Source: Formivibrio citricus (lineage in GTDB: Bacteria > Pseudomonadota > Gammaproteobacteria > Burkholderiales > Chitinibacteraceae). Taken from it: a stretch of 58,777 bases of DNA. The translations under genes and the position numbers were made by a program. Every line of letters begins with the position of its first letter. Position 1 is the first letter of the stretch. Location of the stretch: the NCBI RefSeq assembly GCF_900115065.1, contig NZ_FOVE01000021.1:1-58777 (forward strand), given 5' to 3'. Under the pieces are notes generated by a model that saw only the letters and a list, made by a program, of their open reading frames with translations, was not told the DNA's origin and did not search any database. Below are positions 12,021-20,476 of the stretch, piece by piece.

Positions 12021-12488
12021 ATGTCTGATCTGACTCCCCCGTTTTTATGCATAGAGCTTCTACGTCATCTAACCAAGGAGGTAGAAGACGACTTCTCCGG
12101 GGTGGGGTTTATCTGCTATCGCGATCTCTCATGCCTACCACACCTTGCGCTAAGTATTCCGCAAAACGCGACTTGCGCTCTTCCTATCGTAGGGGTGAGC
12201 CCCATCGGGTCTTTCCTTGCAAATGCGTCTCGTGCGTCATCGCCGCTTCACGATGGATTTCACCTCATCTCCATTCAGAAATTTGCGCTGACACACATTT
12301 GTCATTTCATATCCCCCGGAATACCACTAGACCAATCGGGTCTACTATTTGCCGCCGGGGCAAGGCACATGTCTGCGCAACTAGCCTCGATGGCTCAAGG
12401 CATAGAGGCTGCGGCTTTGATAACAAAGGATGGCACAGGTGTCATCTATGAAGCCGGCATCAAAGTATTCGAGGAGAAGTTGCAATGA
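12021..12488 (+). CDS. DAC (DisA_N/CdaA)-like putative nucleotide cyclase
   Basis: 155 residues. Residues 64-84 (SFLANASRASSPLHDGFHLI) match the diadenylate-cyclase pattern L-x-N-x-F...SPLHDGAVII, and residues 113-119 (GARHMSA) align with the GTRHRAA nucleotide-binding motif, followed by an LITKDGTGVIY strand like the family's VSEETGxI. Two motif positions differ from active enzymes (DGF for DGA, RHM for RHR), so the product may be altered or activity lost. No membrane or sensor domain is seen. The stop overlaps the next gene's start (ATGA), coupling it to a Cap15-type effector. I infer a cyclase or nucleotide sensor in a two-gene signalling module; a GGDD-type mCpol was considered but its motif is absent. 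Confidence 0.6.
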   Translation: MSDLTPPFLCIELLRHLTKEVEDDFSGVGFICYRDLSCLPHLALSIPQNATCALPIVGVSPIGSFLANASRASSPLHDGFHLISIQKFALTHICHFISPGIPLDQSGLLFAAGARHMSAQLASMAQGIEAAALITKDGTGVIYEAGIKVFEEKLQ

Positions 12489-13159
12489 TTCCTTTAAGTA
12501 TCACTTCGTCTGACTTGGCGCGGCTTGCGAAACTCTCCGTTGCCTTGGGAACCATTGCAGCTGCCTTTGTCGTGGCAGTTCGGTGGAATACGTTTCAACT
12601 CTCTCCTGTTTCTGTGCTTGGACAAGCGCTATCTGCAGCTTTTTCCGCTCCGGCACTGGGTATATTGGTAGTACGCAAGATTAATTGGAGATATCCGTGG
12701 ATTTCGAAGCTCATGGGTCGCCGAATGGTTCACGGACTATGGTGGGGAGAACTTAACTCTGACTATATTGAGACTCCAGGCGCCTCTACACTGCCTCCAA
12801 TTCCGATTGCCTTCGTCATCAGGCAGACTTATCTGACATTGTCCATCAAGTCCTACACGTCAGCTATACCAGGAGAGTCGATCCTTGAAACGCTCCATGC
12901 TCATCCGGTGACAGGGGATGCGAACCTGCGTTATGCCTATCAAATGACCAGAAGGGCTAACGCGGAGAACAAAGCCACCCTCGGGTACGGGGATTTGGTA
13001 CTTGGAAGTGAAGACAAGGAGCTTTGTGGCGATTATTGGACGAACTCCCCGTCTTCTGGGCGTATACGCCTTACCTTGCTAACACGGGATTGCGACGATG
13101 TTCGCTCGTTCACTGATGCTCAAAGGATTAATGATCGTCTGAAGGCGGTATCGGTTTAA
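12485..13159 (+). CDS. Cap15-like effector: two TM helices plus beta-barrel (2TM-beta)
   Basis: 224 residues. Two hydrophobic helices (about residues 14-34 and 43-65) are followed by a beta-rich domain starting GRRMVHGLWWGELNSDY, continuing with IAFVIRQTYLTLSIKSYT and NKATLGYGDLVL, and ending GDYWTNSPSSGRIRLTLL. This follows the Cap15/2TM-beta pattern (GxWxG, the IRQTW strand, a HRGT-like strand, G-x-Y-x-T), known in CBASS as a cyclic-nucleotide-gated inner-membrane effector. A strong GAGGAGAAG ribosome site and the ATGA overlap couple it to the DAC-like gene. It probably kills or depolarises the cell when the partner's nucleotide signal changes. Family assignment is by pattern only. Confidence 0.65.
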   Translation: MIPLSITSSDLARLAKLSVALGTIAAAFVVAVRWNTFQLSPVSVLGQALSAAFSAPALGILVVRKINWRYPWISKLMGRRMVHGLWWGELNSDYIETPGASTLPPIPIAFVIRQTYLTLSIKSYTSAIPGESILETLHAHPVTGDANLRYAYQMTRRANAENKATLGYGDLVLGSEDKELCGDYWTNSPSSGRIRLTLLTRDCDDVRSFTDAQRINDRLKAVSV

Positions 13160-13177
13160 GCATAAGAGCCGAGCCAA

Positions 13178-13465
13178 GGAAGTCCTGAATAAGTCACCAA
13201 CCAAGCTCTCCATTACTCGTTTTGCTTAAAATTCGGGCCATTTATGCGGCAAATCGTCTCCGATTTTGCCCAAATAGCCAGGGATCCCGGCCTCCTGGCG
13301 GATTTATCCCAAGCCAGTAGTCGATGCCTAGCCGGCATTTTTCTCCAGCCCGCGATACCGCACCTTCACATACCCAAACTGACCCTTCTCCACCCGGAAC
13401 TGGTGCTCGACCTTCACCCGCACACTCGCGAGCAGCTGGTTGAACTGCGACTCATCGTCAGTCAA
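13178..13465 (-). pseudogene. IS5-family element remnant (transposase C-terminus)
   Basis: The minus strand from about 13465 to the stop at 13328 encodes [20 protein letters not shown] followed by YRGLEKN, the conserved C-terminal block of IS5-type transposases, with no N-terminal part. Between 13328 and 13178 there is a noncoding tail ending at GGAAGTCCTGAATAAGTC, which looks like an IS terminus. The rest of the element is gone. It separates the DAC/2TM-beta module from the CBASS operon. Confidence 0.65.
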
Positions 13466-13506
13466 TGACCTAAATCCATTTTACGGTTAAATACAATATG
13501 TAGTGG

Positions 13507-13535
13507 TTGACATATAAATTTACACACCATATAGT
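13507..13535 (+). promoter_or_regulatory. Sigma70 promoter of the CBASS operon
   Basis: TTGACA (13507-13512), a 17-base spacer and TATAGT (13530-13535) form a near-consensus promoter. The start point is expected near 13542, about 115 bases before the DUF2188 start codon. It is the strongest promoter-like sequence I noticed in the island. Confidence 0.8.
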
Positions 13536-13538
13536 AAT

Positions 13539-13565
13539 TTAGCACTCCATGCATTAGAGTGCTAA
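13539..13565 (+). promoter_or_regulatory. CIRCE element (HrcA operator) over the CBASS start point
   Basis: TTAGCACTC-N9-GAGTGCTAA, an exact match to the CIRCE consensus bound by the heat-shock repressor HrcA. It begins four bases after the -10 box, so bound repressor would block transcription. In known cases CIRCE precedes groESL or dnaK operons, and HrcA loses activity when GroEL is occupied with unfolded protein. No hrcA or chaperone gene lies in this window, so control would be by the host's HrcA. Confidence 0.85.
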
Positions 13566-13657
13566 AACTTGCTATTACTATCGCAAAAACGGTGGGGAGC
13601 CATTGACTACCCAGCAGAGTGGCAGGATTCCATTGGCTATATTCAAGGAGATTCACC

Positions 13658-13882
13658 ATGGCAGGTAAGAATCAGCATGTGGTTCCTCACCAAGATCGTT
13701 GGGCCGTCAAGGGGGCCGGCAATCGGCGTGCAACCTCCGTGCACAACTCCCAGCAGCAGGCCATTGACGCAGCAAGGAACATTGCACGCAACCAGCAGTC
13801 CGAACTCGTCATCCATAGTCAGGATGGCCGTATCCGCGAAAAGGATAGCCACGGCACCGACTACTTTCCGCCGAAGGGGTGA
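13658..13882 (+). CDS. DUF2188 small protein, first gene of the CBASS operon
   Basis: 74 residues (MAGKNQHVVPHQDRWAVKG...). The pattern of an N-terminal strand (HVVPHQDRWAVKG), a helix with QQAIDAARNIARNQQSELVIH and a final DGRIREKDSHG segment fits DUF2188. The ATG at 13658 is chosen for its AAGGAG site six bases upstream; an in-frame ATG 13 codons earlier has none. It ends six bases before capV and is therefore likely cotranscribed with it. Function unknown; it may simply be a passenger or a stress protein sharing the promoter. Confidence 0.75.
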   Translation: MAGKNQHVVPHQDRWAVKGAGNRRATSVHNSQQQAIDAARNIARNQQSELVIHSQDGRIREKDSHGTDYFPPKG

Positions 13883-13888
13883 AATGCC

Positions 13889-14890
13889 TTGACCTGCATC
13901 CCTACTTACCATGTGCTTGCCCTGTCAGGAGGCGGCTACCGCGCTTTGTACACTGCAACGGTTCTTGCCGAACTCGAAGCTGTACTGGGCCGCCCTATCG
14001 CTTCGCACTTCGACTTGATTTGCGGCACATCCGCAGGAGGGATGCTGGCTTTGGGGCTGGCTGCGGAAATTCCGGCTCAGGAACTCAAAGCGCTGTTTGA
14101 AGAAGAAGGCAGCCGTATCTTTGGTTGTCGCGGTCTGGTGCGACGACTTCTGGGATTCTGGCTGACCGCAAAACATGACTCAGCTGGATTACGAGAAGTT
14201 CTGACGGAGCGCTTCAAGGGGATCACTATAGGCGATCTGAAGCATCGTGTTCTTGTGCCTACAGTCAACTACTCGACGGGTCTCGGGCAGTTTTTCAAGA
14301 CCCCACACCATCCGAGCTTTGAACGAGATCACAGGATGAAGATCGTGGACGTGGCGTTGGCGACGGCTGCTGCGCCTGTTTATTTCCCTCTGGCACGCAA
14401 CGACCGCGGCGTCTTCGCAGACGGGGGATTGGTAGGCAACGCCCCAGGCTTATTCGGTTTACATGAAGTCAAGACCTTCCTGGCGCCGGATCAAGCTGCG
14501 CTGATTCGGGTTCTCGCCATCGGCACGATGACCATTGGTGCGACCATTCGCGGTGACGCCAGCCTTGACCGAGGATTTGGCAAGTGGCGCGGAGGGCTCT
14601 TCGACCTGGTGATCTCCGCTCAGGAATCGTCCGTGGACTACATGCTGCGGCAGTCTTTGGGGCGTAACTATTTCCAGATCGACGATAAGGCGACACCCGA
14701 TCAGAGTAAGGACGTGAAAGCGCTGGACAGAGTTTCCATCGGCGCCACGAATACGCTCAAGGATCGCGGCATCCACGCGGCGCAGCGAGCACTTGGCGAT
14801 CCACTCTTCCAGCCGTTTCGTGCGCACCAGGCCGGCGCCCCCATCTTCTATCACGGCCCCAACAAGAATGTTCTGGAGGCCACATGCTGA
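13889..14890 (+). CDS. capV: CapV-type patatin-like phospholipase, CBASS effector
   Basis: 333 residues from a TTG start at 13889. The patatin motifs are present: the oxyanion loop SGGGYRALY (about residues 13-21), the nucleophile elbow GTSAGG (about residues 49-54, catalytic Ser) and the DGG dyad Asp ([11 protein letters not shown], about residue 178). In CBASS, CapV is switched on by 3',3'-cGAMP and degrades membrane phospholipid, killing the infected cell. It overlaps the cyclase gene by seven bases. Confidence 0.9.
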   Translation: MTCIPTYHVLALSGGGYRALYTATVLAELEAVLGRPIASHFDLICGTSAGGMLALGLAAEIPAQELKALFEEEGSRIFGCRGLVRRLLGFWLTAKHDSAGLREVLTERFKGITIGDLKHRVLVPTVNYSTGLGQFFKTPHHPSFERDHRMKIVDVALATAAAPVYFPLARNDRGVFADGGLVGNAPGLFGLHEVKTFLAPDQAALIRVLAIGTMTIGATIRGDASLDRGFGKWRGGLFDLVISAQESSVDYMLRQSLGRNYFQIDDKATPDQSKDVKALDRVSIGATNTLKDRGIHAAQRALGDPLFQPFRAHQAGAPIFYHGPNKNVLEATC

Positions 14891-16026
14891 ATCTGAGCCC
14901 GCTTTTCTTTACCACTGCCGATGACGAATCGTGCATGCATGACGAGCTCGATCTGACACCTGAACAACGCGCCTTGATCGCCAGCGCACGCACCGACGTC
15001 AGGAATTGCCTACGTACAGGCATCCCCCGCGTGCTGAGGGAAAGCGGCTACGCCGAGGGTGTGCCGCAGCCGCGCTTCTTCACGCAAGGCTCGTGGGCAT
15101 ACAAAACGCTGAACTCGCCAGCTCAACGCCCACAGCAGGCGGACGTGGATGATGGTTGCTATCTACCATTGAGTTTTGTCTCGCAGACGAAGCGCCCCAG
15201 CACCGCAACAACAGTGTTCTTTGCCGCGGCGGAAGAAGCCTTGAAGCCGCTGGTCAAGGAAAAGCAGTGGACACTTGTCACCGACAAGCCGACGTGCATC
15301 CGCATCGTTATTGCCGCATATGCCCACATTGATATTCCTCTGTACGCCATTCCTGACGAAGAATTTGTCATGCTCGCAAAGGCTTCAATGGAGCAATATG
15401 GCTACGACTCGCTGACGGAAGCGGTGAGGTTGGCAGAGCGGGATGCTTGGACAGCGCTGCCCGCTGACGAGGTGCTCCTGGCCCACCGTGAATGCAACTG
15501 GATGCGCTCTGATCCCAGACCTGTGAAGGAGTGGTTTCTGGGCGAAGTAGAGGCAAAAGGGGAGCAGTTTCGCCGCGTGGTTCGTTACTTGAAGGCACTC
15601 CGCGATTGGCGATGGTCCAGCGGCGGGCCTGCTTCGATCTTGCTAATGACCGCAGCGGCCCCGCTCTTCGAAAAACGCGATCGGCGCGACGATCTTGCCT
15701 TGCTGGATGTTGTCGCATTGCTGCCGGCCCGGCTGCGAGCAGGAGTGAATAATCCCGTGGATGAGTCCGAGTCGCTTACTGAGCGGCTTGGTGAAGCGGG
15801 TGTCGAAGAAGCGGCGAAGGCGTTCGAAGAATTTGAAAAAGTTCTTCGTGCTGCCACTGATGCCGGCAGCCCTTCACAGGCTTGCATCTGGATGCAAGAT
15901 GAGTTTGGTCCTCGCTTCCCGAACGCCCCGGATCGGGTCAAGATGGCATCCGTCGCCGACACCATTGCTGCGACCCCAGCCATGGCCGGCCCGAGCGAGC
16001 TTATCGGGCGAACGAAAGCTGGATGA
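14884..16026 (+). CDS. dncV: CD-NTase of CBASS, DncV-like
   Basis: 380 residues. The polymerase-beta fold motif is [10 protein letters not shown] followed by [12 protein letters not shown], with the third acidic residue probably in the [15 protein letters not shown] strand. GS-x-KTLN plus D-x-DDG-x-Y-x-P closely resembles Vibrio DncV, which makes 3',3'-cGAMP and pairs with CapV. The start at 14884 has a GGAGG site. Its product must activate the phospholipase; the C-terminus (about residue 370 onward) is the expected site of Cap2-mediated conjugation. The stop overlaps cap2 (ATGA). Confidence 0.88.
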   Translation: MLNLSPLFFTTADDESCMHDELDLTPEQRALIASARTDVRNCLRTGIPRVLRESGYAEGVPQPRFFTQGSWAYKTLNSPAQRPQQADVDDGCYLPLSFVSQTKRPSTATTVFFAAAEEALKPLVKEKQWTLVTDKPTCIRIVIAAYAHIDIPLYAIPDEEFVMLAKASMEQYGYDSLTEAVRLAERDAWTALPADEVLLAHRECNWMRSDPRPVKEWFLGEVEAKGEQFRRVVRYLKALRDWRWSSGGPASILLMTAAAPLFEKRDRRDDLALLDVVALLPARLRAGVNNPVDESESLTERLGEAGVEEAAKAFEEFEKVLRAATDAGSPSQACIWMQDEFGPRFPNAPDRVKMASVADTIAATPAMAGPSELIGRTKAG

Positions 16027-17654
16027 GCAGCGCCGCGGGGATCACAGACGTAATTGAAGCCTTCAAGCAGCGAGGCTTTGAGTTCGTTGGCAAGACGGAT
16101 GACGGCTGGTTCAAGCTTCTCGGGCAGTTGATCCCACCGCAAGCGAAAAAGGGCTGTCCGTGCGAAGTCCAACTGGACCCTACTTTCTTTGACTTTCCTC
16201 GCATCCGGCTGCTGGAAATCCCTTCTGAGCTGCCAGCAGCGGTTCCTCATCTTAGCGCAGATGGCGGCCTTTGTTATCTAGCCAAGGGCACCGTCGTTCT
16301 AGACATTTACGATCCTGTCGGACAATCGCTCGCATGCCTACATCGCGCGGCTGCTGTGTTCGGGCAGATCATGAAGGGAGAGATGATCGAAGACCTCGCG
16401 GAAGAGTTCTTCGCTTATTGGCACGGCTGGCATTGTTTTGTGGATATGCAAGGTGAGGATTTAGGGCAACAAAATTGCATAGTCGGGCAGTCCAATGGAA
16501 ACACTTTTTGGTTCATTACCGATAATGAAAATCGAACAACTGAGAAGCTGAAGTCGCTCGGCTATCAAATCACCGATAGAACGGTACTGACTTATCGGGT
16601 AAAAACCGGTGTTCAACCACGCCCTTTGACCCGCAAGTGGCCTCCTAAAACAGTTGGGGATATCTTGGCGTGGCAAAACACCCTTGATCCTCGGTGCCGT
16701 CTTAAGATTCACCAACGCATCAAGGAAGGGGAACGAAAAAAGGCCAGCGGCGTTATGATCGTCATCGAATCCCCGTTGATGACGTATGGCTTTGTAGTTC
16801 TCTATAACCGTCAACGTCCGGCTCAAAAAAGCAAGCTTGCTGATCGCAGGGATTCGACCTATGGGCTGAAGGCAATACCCATCTCAATGGACAGAATCGA
16901 CGATCGCTACCTTGCCCAGCGGAACATTCCTCATTCAAAGACGCTTGCAGGCAAGAACCTGACAGTCGTTGGATGCGGCACAATCGGTGGATATCTATCG
17001 GACATGCTGGTCAAGGCCGGGGCGGGGACATGCGGCGGGAAACTCACGTTAGTGGATTCTGACTGCCTTCTCCCGCAAAACATCGGGCGTCATCGCTTGG
17101 GATTTCCTGACTTGCTATCGAACAAAGCCGAGGCCATGGCGAAGGAACTCAAGCGCTTGGCGCCAGGCGCTGAGATTCGTGCACTCCCCGTGGATGTCAG
17201 GCAGGCCCAATTGGGAGAACTGGACCTGCTCATAGATGCCACCGGGGAAGAATCCCTCGGGCATTGGCTGTGCGGCCACTATCGTCTTCCGACGCCTATG
17301 CTTTCGGTATGGATTGAAGGGCCAGGAACGGCGGTCCGTGCTCTCCTGCGGACGAATGCATCTGGTGCGTGCTATCGATGTCTTTGGCATAGCAACAGAA
17401 GGGCAGAACTCCGTTCCACCCTTGATCCTCTTCCTGCAATCTTGGCGGGGCATGGATGCGAGGGATTGTACGTGCCATTTCCCGCTTCAGTGTCGGTACA
17501 TGCTGCCAGTCTTGGGGCTGAGATGGCACTTGATTGGGTCAACGGCATCTTATCCCCTGCGCTGCGTACCAGACTGATTGACCGTTCCCAGCAGCTTGCC
17601 ACCCCTGATTGCGATCCTCTCCGGGATAGGGAGTGCCCCATATGCAATTCATAA
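16023..17654 (+). CDS. cap2: Cap2: E2-E1 ubiquitin-transfer-like protein of type II CBASS
   Basis: 543 residues. The N-terminal E2-like domain ends in a candidate catalytic segment ([15 protein letters not shown], Cys near residue 84). The C-terminal E1 domain has a Rossmann nucleotide site ([17 protein letters not shown]), the Asp-containing [16 protein letters not shown], and an adenylation/thiolation region with Cys pairs ([12 protein letters not shown] near the end). In type II CBASS this enzyme attaches the cyclase C-terminus to targets, which primes the cyclase. Order and overlap with dncV and cap3 are typical. Confidence 0.88.
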   Translation: MSSAAGITDVIEAFKQRGFEFVGKTDDGWFKLLGQLIPPQAKKGCPCEVQLDPTFFDFPRIRLLEIPSELPAAVPHLSADGGLCYLAKGTVVLDIYDPVGQSLACLHRAAAVFGQIMKGEMIEDLAEEFFAYWHGWHCFVDMQGEDLGQQNCIVGQSNGNTFWFITDNENRTTEKLKSLGYQITDRTVLTYRVKTGVQPRPLTRKWPPKTVGDILAWQNTLDPRCRLKIHQRIKEGERKKASGVMIVIESPLMTYGFVVLYNRQRPAQKSKLADRRDSTYGLKAIPISMDRIDDRYLAQRNIPHSKTLAGKNLTVVGCGTIGGYLSDMLVKAGAGTCGGKLTLVDSDCLLPQNIGRHRLGFPDLLSNKAEAMAKELKRLAPGAEIRALPVDVRQAQLGELDLLIDATGEESLGHWLCGHYRLPTPMLSVWIEGPGTAVRALLRTNASGACYRCLWHSNRRAELRSTLDPLPAILAGHGCEGLYVPFPASVSVHAASLGAEMALDWVNGILSPALRTRLIDRSQQLATPDCDPLRDRECPICNS

Positions 17655-18202
17655 GTTCCTGGGCTGCCGATGACAAGAGAACGCTGCTGCATTTCTCGAT
17701 GCCCACATTGGAGACTTTTTGTCAGCATATTCAGGCTCGTGAGGTCGACTGCGAAGCTGGTGGGCTTTTGCTCGGCTCGGTTCATGGCGCCCACATGCTC
17801 ATTGAACAAGCAACGGTTCCTACGGCATGGGACAAACGGTTCCGCCACCTGTTCGAGCGGATGCCGTTTGGTCACGAAGCCATCGCACTGTCTAGATGGA
17901 CAAAGAGTCAGGGCACCATCCGCTATCTAGGTGAATGGCACACCCATCCAGAAGACCATCCTTATCCATCTGGTATTGATAGATTGGAATGGAACCGTCT
18001 ATCAGCCGAGCGTAAAGACAGGCGACCAATGCTTGCTGTTATCGTCGGGCGAAAGTCCCTGTACATTGAATTGGTACCAAACGCGGGCTGCGGATTCGTA
18101 TTTCTTCCTATGGGGGGGGGGGGGGGGGGGGCGGACACTCTCGCCAAGGGTATGCGGCCATGTAAATGCCTAGTTCTAGACTTGGCTGGGTGCACATACT
18201 GA
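17642..18202 (+). CDS. cap3: Cap3: JAB/JAMM isopeptidase of type II CBASS
   Basis: About 186 residues. It carries a JAMM zinc site: Glu in CEAGGLLLGSVHG, then GEWHTHPEDHPYPSGIDRLEW (H-x-H-P...P-S-x-x-D). Cap3 removes the Cap2-made conjugates. The ATG at 17642 is chosen over an in-frame GTG at 17633 because GGGAG lies eight bases before it. The 3' end contains a 20-G run encoding six glycines, after which the tail (ADTLAKGMRPCKCLVLDL...) looks unlike a folded family C-terminus. One base more or less in the run would give different tails (see the repeat entry). Confidence 0.85.
   Translation: MQFISSWAADDKRTLLHFSMPTLETFCQHIQAREVDCEAGGLLLGSVHGAHMLIEQATVPTAWDKRFRHLFERMPFGHEAIALSRWTKSQGTIRYLGEWHTHPEDHPYPSGIDRLEWNRLSAERKDRRPMLAVIVGRKSLYIELVPNAGCGFVFLPMGGGGGGADTLAKGMRPCKCLVLDLAGCTY
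18112..18131 (+). repeat. G20 homopolymer in the 3' end of cap3
   Basis: Twenty consecutive G, directly after ATG of the codons for FLPM. As written, cap3 reads through to a stop at 18200-18202. With one G fewer the tail would be RTLSPRVCGHVNA and stop at the TAG near 18173; with one G more it would be GGHSRQGYAAM and stop at the TAA near 18164. All three frames end within about 25 codons, so length changes alter only the C-terminus. Such runs slip in replication and are also prone to sequencing error. Confidence 0.9.
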
Positions 18203-18375
18203 AAGCGCCTCCAGAAGCGGACACATGTTAAATTAGTGGCATGTGTGGCCGCTTCGCTCAATGAAGCAGGCGTTAACAATAGCTGTGTGAATAGCCGAAA
18301 TTCTACCGCTCTCGGCGCCGAGTAGGCGCCCCGTCTATCATGCCCCTTCAATAACATCCTCATCCAGACCGCTTA

Positions 18376-18427
18376 TTGACTGCATGCCTTTGCGTGCTAT
18401 ATTGTAAGACAGCATACCTGATTACAA
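18376..18427 (+). promoter_or_regulatory. Promoter with palindromic operator before the RHH-like gene
   Basis: TTGACT (18376-18381), a 16-base spacer and TATATT (18398-18403). An imperfect palindrome, TTGTAA...CAG / CTG...TTACAA, spans 18402-18427 between the -10 and the start codon at 18438. Ribbon-helix-helix proteins often repress their own promoters, so the downstream product is the natural candidate repressor. Confidence 0.6.
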
Positions 18428-18437
18428 AGGATCAACA

Positions 18438-19529
18438 ATGGCAGAAAAGCGTCAGTCTAATAGCGACCTAGAGTCCGTCACGATTCGCATCCCCGTGTGG
18501 CTCAAGGAAAGCTTGGAGCGCGTCAAAGGTTCCTTTACTGGTGTTTCCACCATGAGCGATGCAGTTCGTTTCGTTATGGAAACCGGGGTCGGTGCGGTCG
18601 ATCCGTTGCGGGATGCAAACGAATTGCAGGAATTACAGAAGAGCGAACAGCAGGCATTGCAACGGATCGTTGCCAAGTGGCGCCACGGTCACCAGCTCTT
18701 TAGCCGCGCAGAGCTGGCCTTCATTGCCCAATGGGCGCATCAGGCATACATGTTCTGCAAGACAAGCAATGTCCAGCGACATCCGGTTTTGGCTAACCTA
18801 CAGGCGTTCGGTAGCGTCATTGCGCTTCGCAATGAACTGTATAGCTACACAGATAACACTGAAGGGCGAGATCGCTATTACCGGGGAAACCTGGGGGGAC
18901 AAGGTGGTGACTCGATAAAAGAAAAGCTTGCGTCGGCAACCGCTTCTCTGAAGGAATTCCCCTACTGCAGCTTCGCCGAGTTCGCCAGCCGATGCCTTGA
19001 GGTGGCCCTCCGTGACGAGCCGACGTTACCCGCTGATCGCCTCAATGATGTCATGCGACCGCATTTAGCAGCGTTGATAAAGCTTGCTTTACGTGCTTAT
19101 TTTCAGAGCAAAGGGAAGCCTGCGCTGTCGGTTGAAGAGGGGTTCGGTAGCGGTACAATTAAGTACCCAAGCACTGTTGCCAAAGGACGTATCACCGTCA
19201 GCCCCAATCTCATCAGCGATAGCATGACCGTCGGCATCATTTGGGAAGGTGGAAATCTCATCGTCGCCGTGAACAGTTTTATTGAACTGGGGGAGCTAGT
19301 AACGCTTGTGGGAGCCGTATGCTCCGAGTACCAAGTTACGGGCAAACGTTTCATACTGACCCAACCCATGGCACCTCTCGCCCAATACGTGATGCGGGTA
19401 GGTGGCGTCCAAATCGCATTTCAGGGAACCGAGTTTGACGACCTCCGTGCGGCACTAACCGAGTTGATGGCGCAACCTCTCATGCGATCCGAGTATGAGC
19501 GTCTGGCATGGATATATGGCGACATCTAG
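18438..19529 (+). CDS. Unknown protein with RHH-like N-terminus
   Basis: 363 residues. The first 50 residues (SVTIRIPVWLKESLERVKGS, then TMSDAVRFVMETG) fit a ribbon-helix-helix DNA-binding fold. A helical middle segment with RNELYSY follows, and a beta-rich C-terminal part (about residues 250-340). I do not recognise the remainder. The 3' end overlaps the next gene by 22 bases if that gene starts at 19508. The pair is cotranscribed and may be a defence or toxin-antitoxin-like unit, but nothing here proves that. Confidence 0.65.
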   Translation: MAEKRQSNSDLESVTIRIPVWLKESLERVKGSFTGVSTMSDAVRFVMETGVGAVDPLRDANELQELQKSEQQALQRIVAKWRHGHQLFSRAELAFIAQWAHQAYMFCKTSNVQRHPVLANLQAFGSVIALRNELYSYTDNTEGRDRYYRGNLGGQGGDSIKEKLASATASLKEFPYCSFAEFASRCLEVALRDEPTLPADRLNDVMRPHLAALIKLALRAYFQSKGKPALSVEEGFGSGTIKYPSTVAKGRITVSPNLISDSMTVGIIWEGGNLIVAVNSFIELGELVTLVGAVCSEYQVTGKRFILTQPMAPLAQYVMRVGGVQIAFQGTEFDDLRAALTELMAQPLMRSEYERLAWIYGDI

Positions 19530-20410
19530 ATATCACACCGGTTATGACCAACAACATTAAAACACTCGACAACCAGGAGGGTGCAGAGAGTATCGCAGCC
19601 CTCCCAACGGACGAGCAAATCCATTCACGGTACCTAGAGCTGTGCGACCTACTGAACATTGCTCCACCGGCATTCCAAATCAAGCCCGCCGCGCAGATGC
19701 GCAAGAGCCATGGGAAGCATGTTCTTAATAAGGACGGGACCTACAGTATCTTTCTTTCCGATGAGGTCAAATCGCCGGAATATATCGATCACGTTCTCGT
19801 CCACGAGTTATCCCATCATGCGCTATGCCTCGCCGGGTACCAAGGCTCCGGGCACGCATGGGTAATGCTGGCTACGGAGCAGCTACTATTCTCGAAAGCC
19901 GGTTACGACGTCGACAGCATCATATGGGACGCGAAGAGAAATTGGCCCAAACGTACCTATTGGGGCACTTGGTTACGACATGTTGAGTATGCGTACCAGA
20001 TTACCAGTCCGCCAGAGTTTGACTCGACATTGCTGTCCAACTCAGCTAAGGCGCTTGCAATATGGGTGCTTAGGCATCGGCCTGAGTTTGAGAAATATCT
20101 TGGAGCCAGTGTCCTCGGAAGGAAGTTGCTGGAGAAGCACCACGTCATCATCGCTGATAACCGCTGGGGCCAATTTTTGGCAAAGTGGATTGTGCTGACG
20201 CTCCTCTTTGGTAGTTTCTTGCTCTATTCGCTGTCCGATGCTCTGAAGCTCGTTTGGTTGAAGGACGCATCAGCGGTAGTTTTTTCTGCCACGCTATTCA
20301 CACTGCTGATCGGCTTTATTTTGACAAGCCTTTACCAACAGGCGACTGCATCGGCCAATAGCCTATGGAAACAAGCTCTCAGGATCAAGTCCGTTCTCAT
20401 AAGAAAGTGA
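19508..20410 (+). CDS. Membrane-anchored HExxH metalloprotease-like protein
   Basis: 300 residues. A zinc-protease motif, HVLVHELSHHALC (about residues 97-110), is followed by GSGHAWVM, reminiscent of the third ligand in SprT-like or M48-like enzymes. Two hydrophobic segments near the C-terminus (WIVLTLLFGSFLLYSL and VVFSATLFTLLIGFILTSLY) anchor it. The start is uncertain: 19508 overlaps the upstream gene, and an ATG at 19544 lies past its stop; neither has a strong ribosome site. Function unknown; it is coupled to the RHH-like gene. Confidence 0.6.
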   Translation: MDIWRHLDITPVMTNNIKTLDNQEGAESIAALPTDEQIHSRYLELCDLLNIAPPAFQIKPAAQMRKSHGKHVLNKDGTYSIFLSDEVKSPEYIDHVLVHELSHHALCLAGYQGSGHAWVMLATEQLLFSKAGYDVDSIIWDAKRNWPKRTYWGTWLRHVEYAYQITSPPEFDSTLLSNSAKALAIWVLRHRPEFEKYLGASVLGRKLLEKHHVIIADNRWGQFLAKWIVLTLLFGSFLLYSLSDALKLVWLKDASAVVFSATLFTLLIGFILTSLYQQATASANSLWKQALRIKSVLIRK

Positions 20411-20476
20411 CTAATTCCTCGGGCCATCCAGCTTACCAAGACAGGATGCTGACTGCCCCCGTTTATTGGCTTCATT

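Noticed and set aside
12021-12488. Reading the DAC-like protein as a Panoptes OptS (mCpol)
   Set aside because: No GGDD-type palm motif is present; the LHDG and GARH blocks fit a DAC fold better.
13244-13468. Plus-strand open frame of 74 codons
   Set aside because: It is the reverse of the IS5 transposase remnant, which explains the sequence better.
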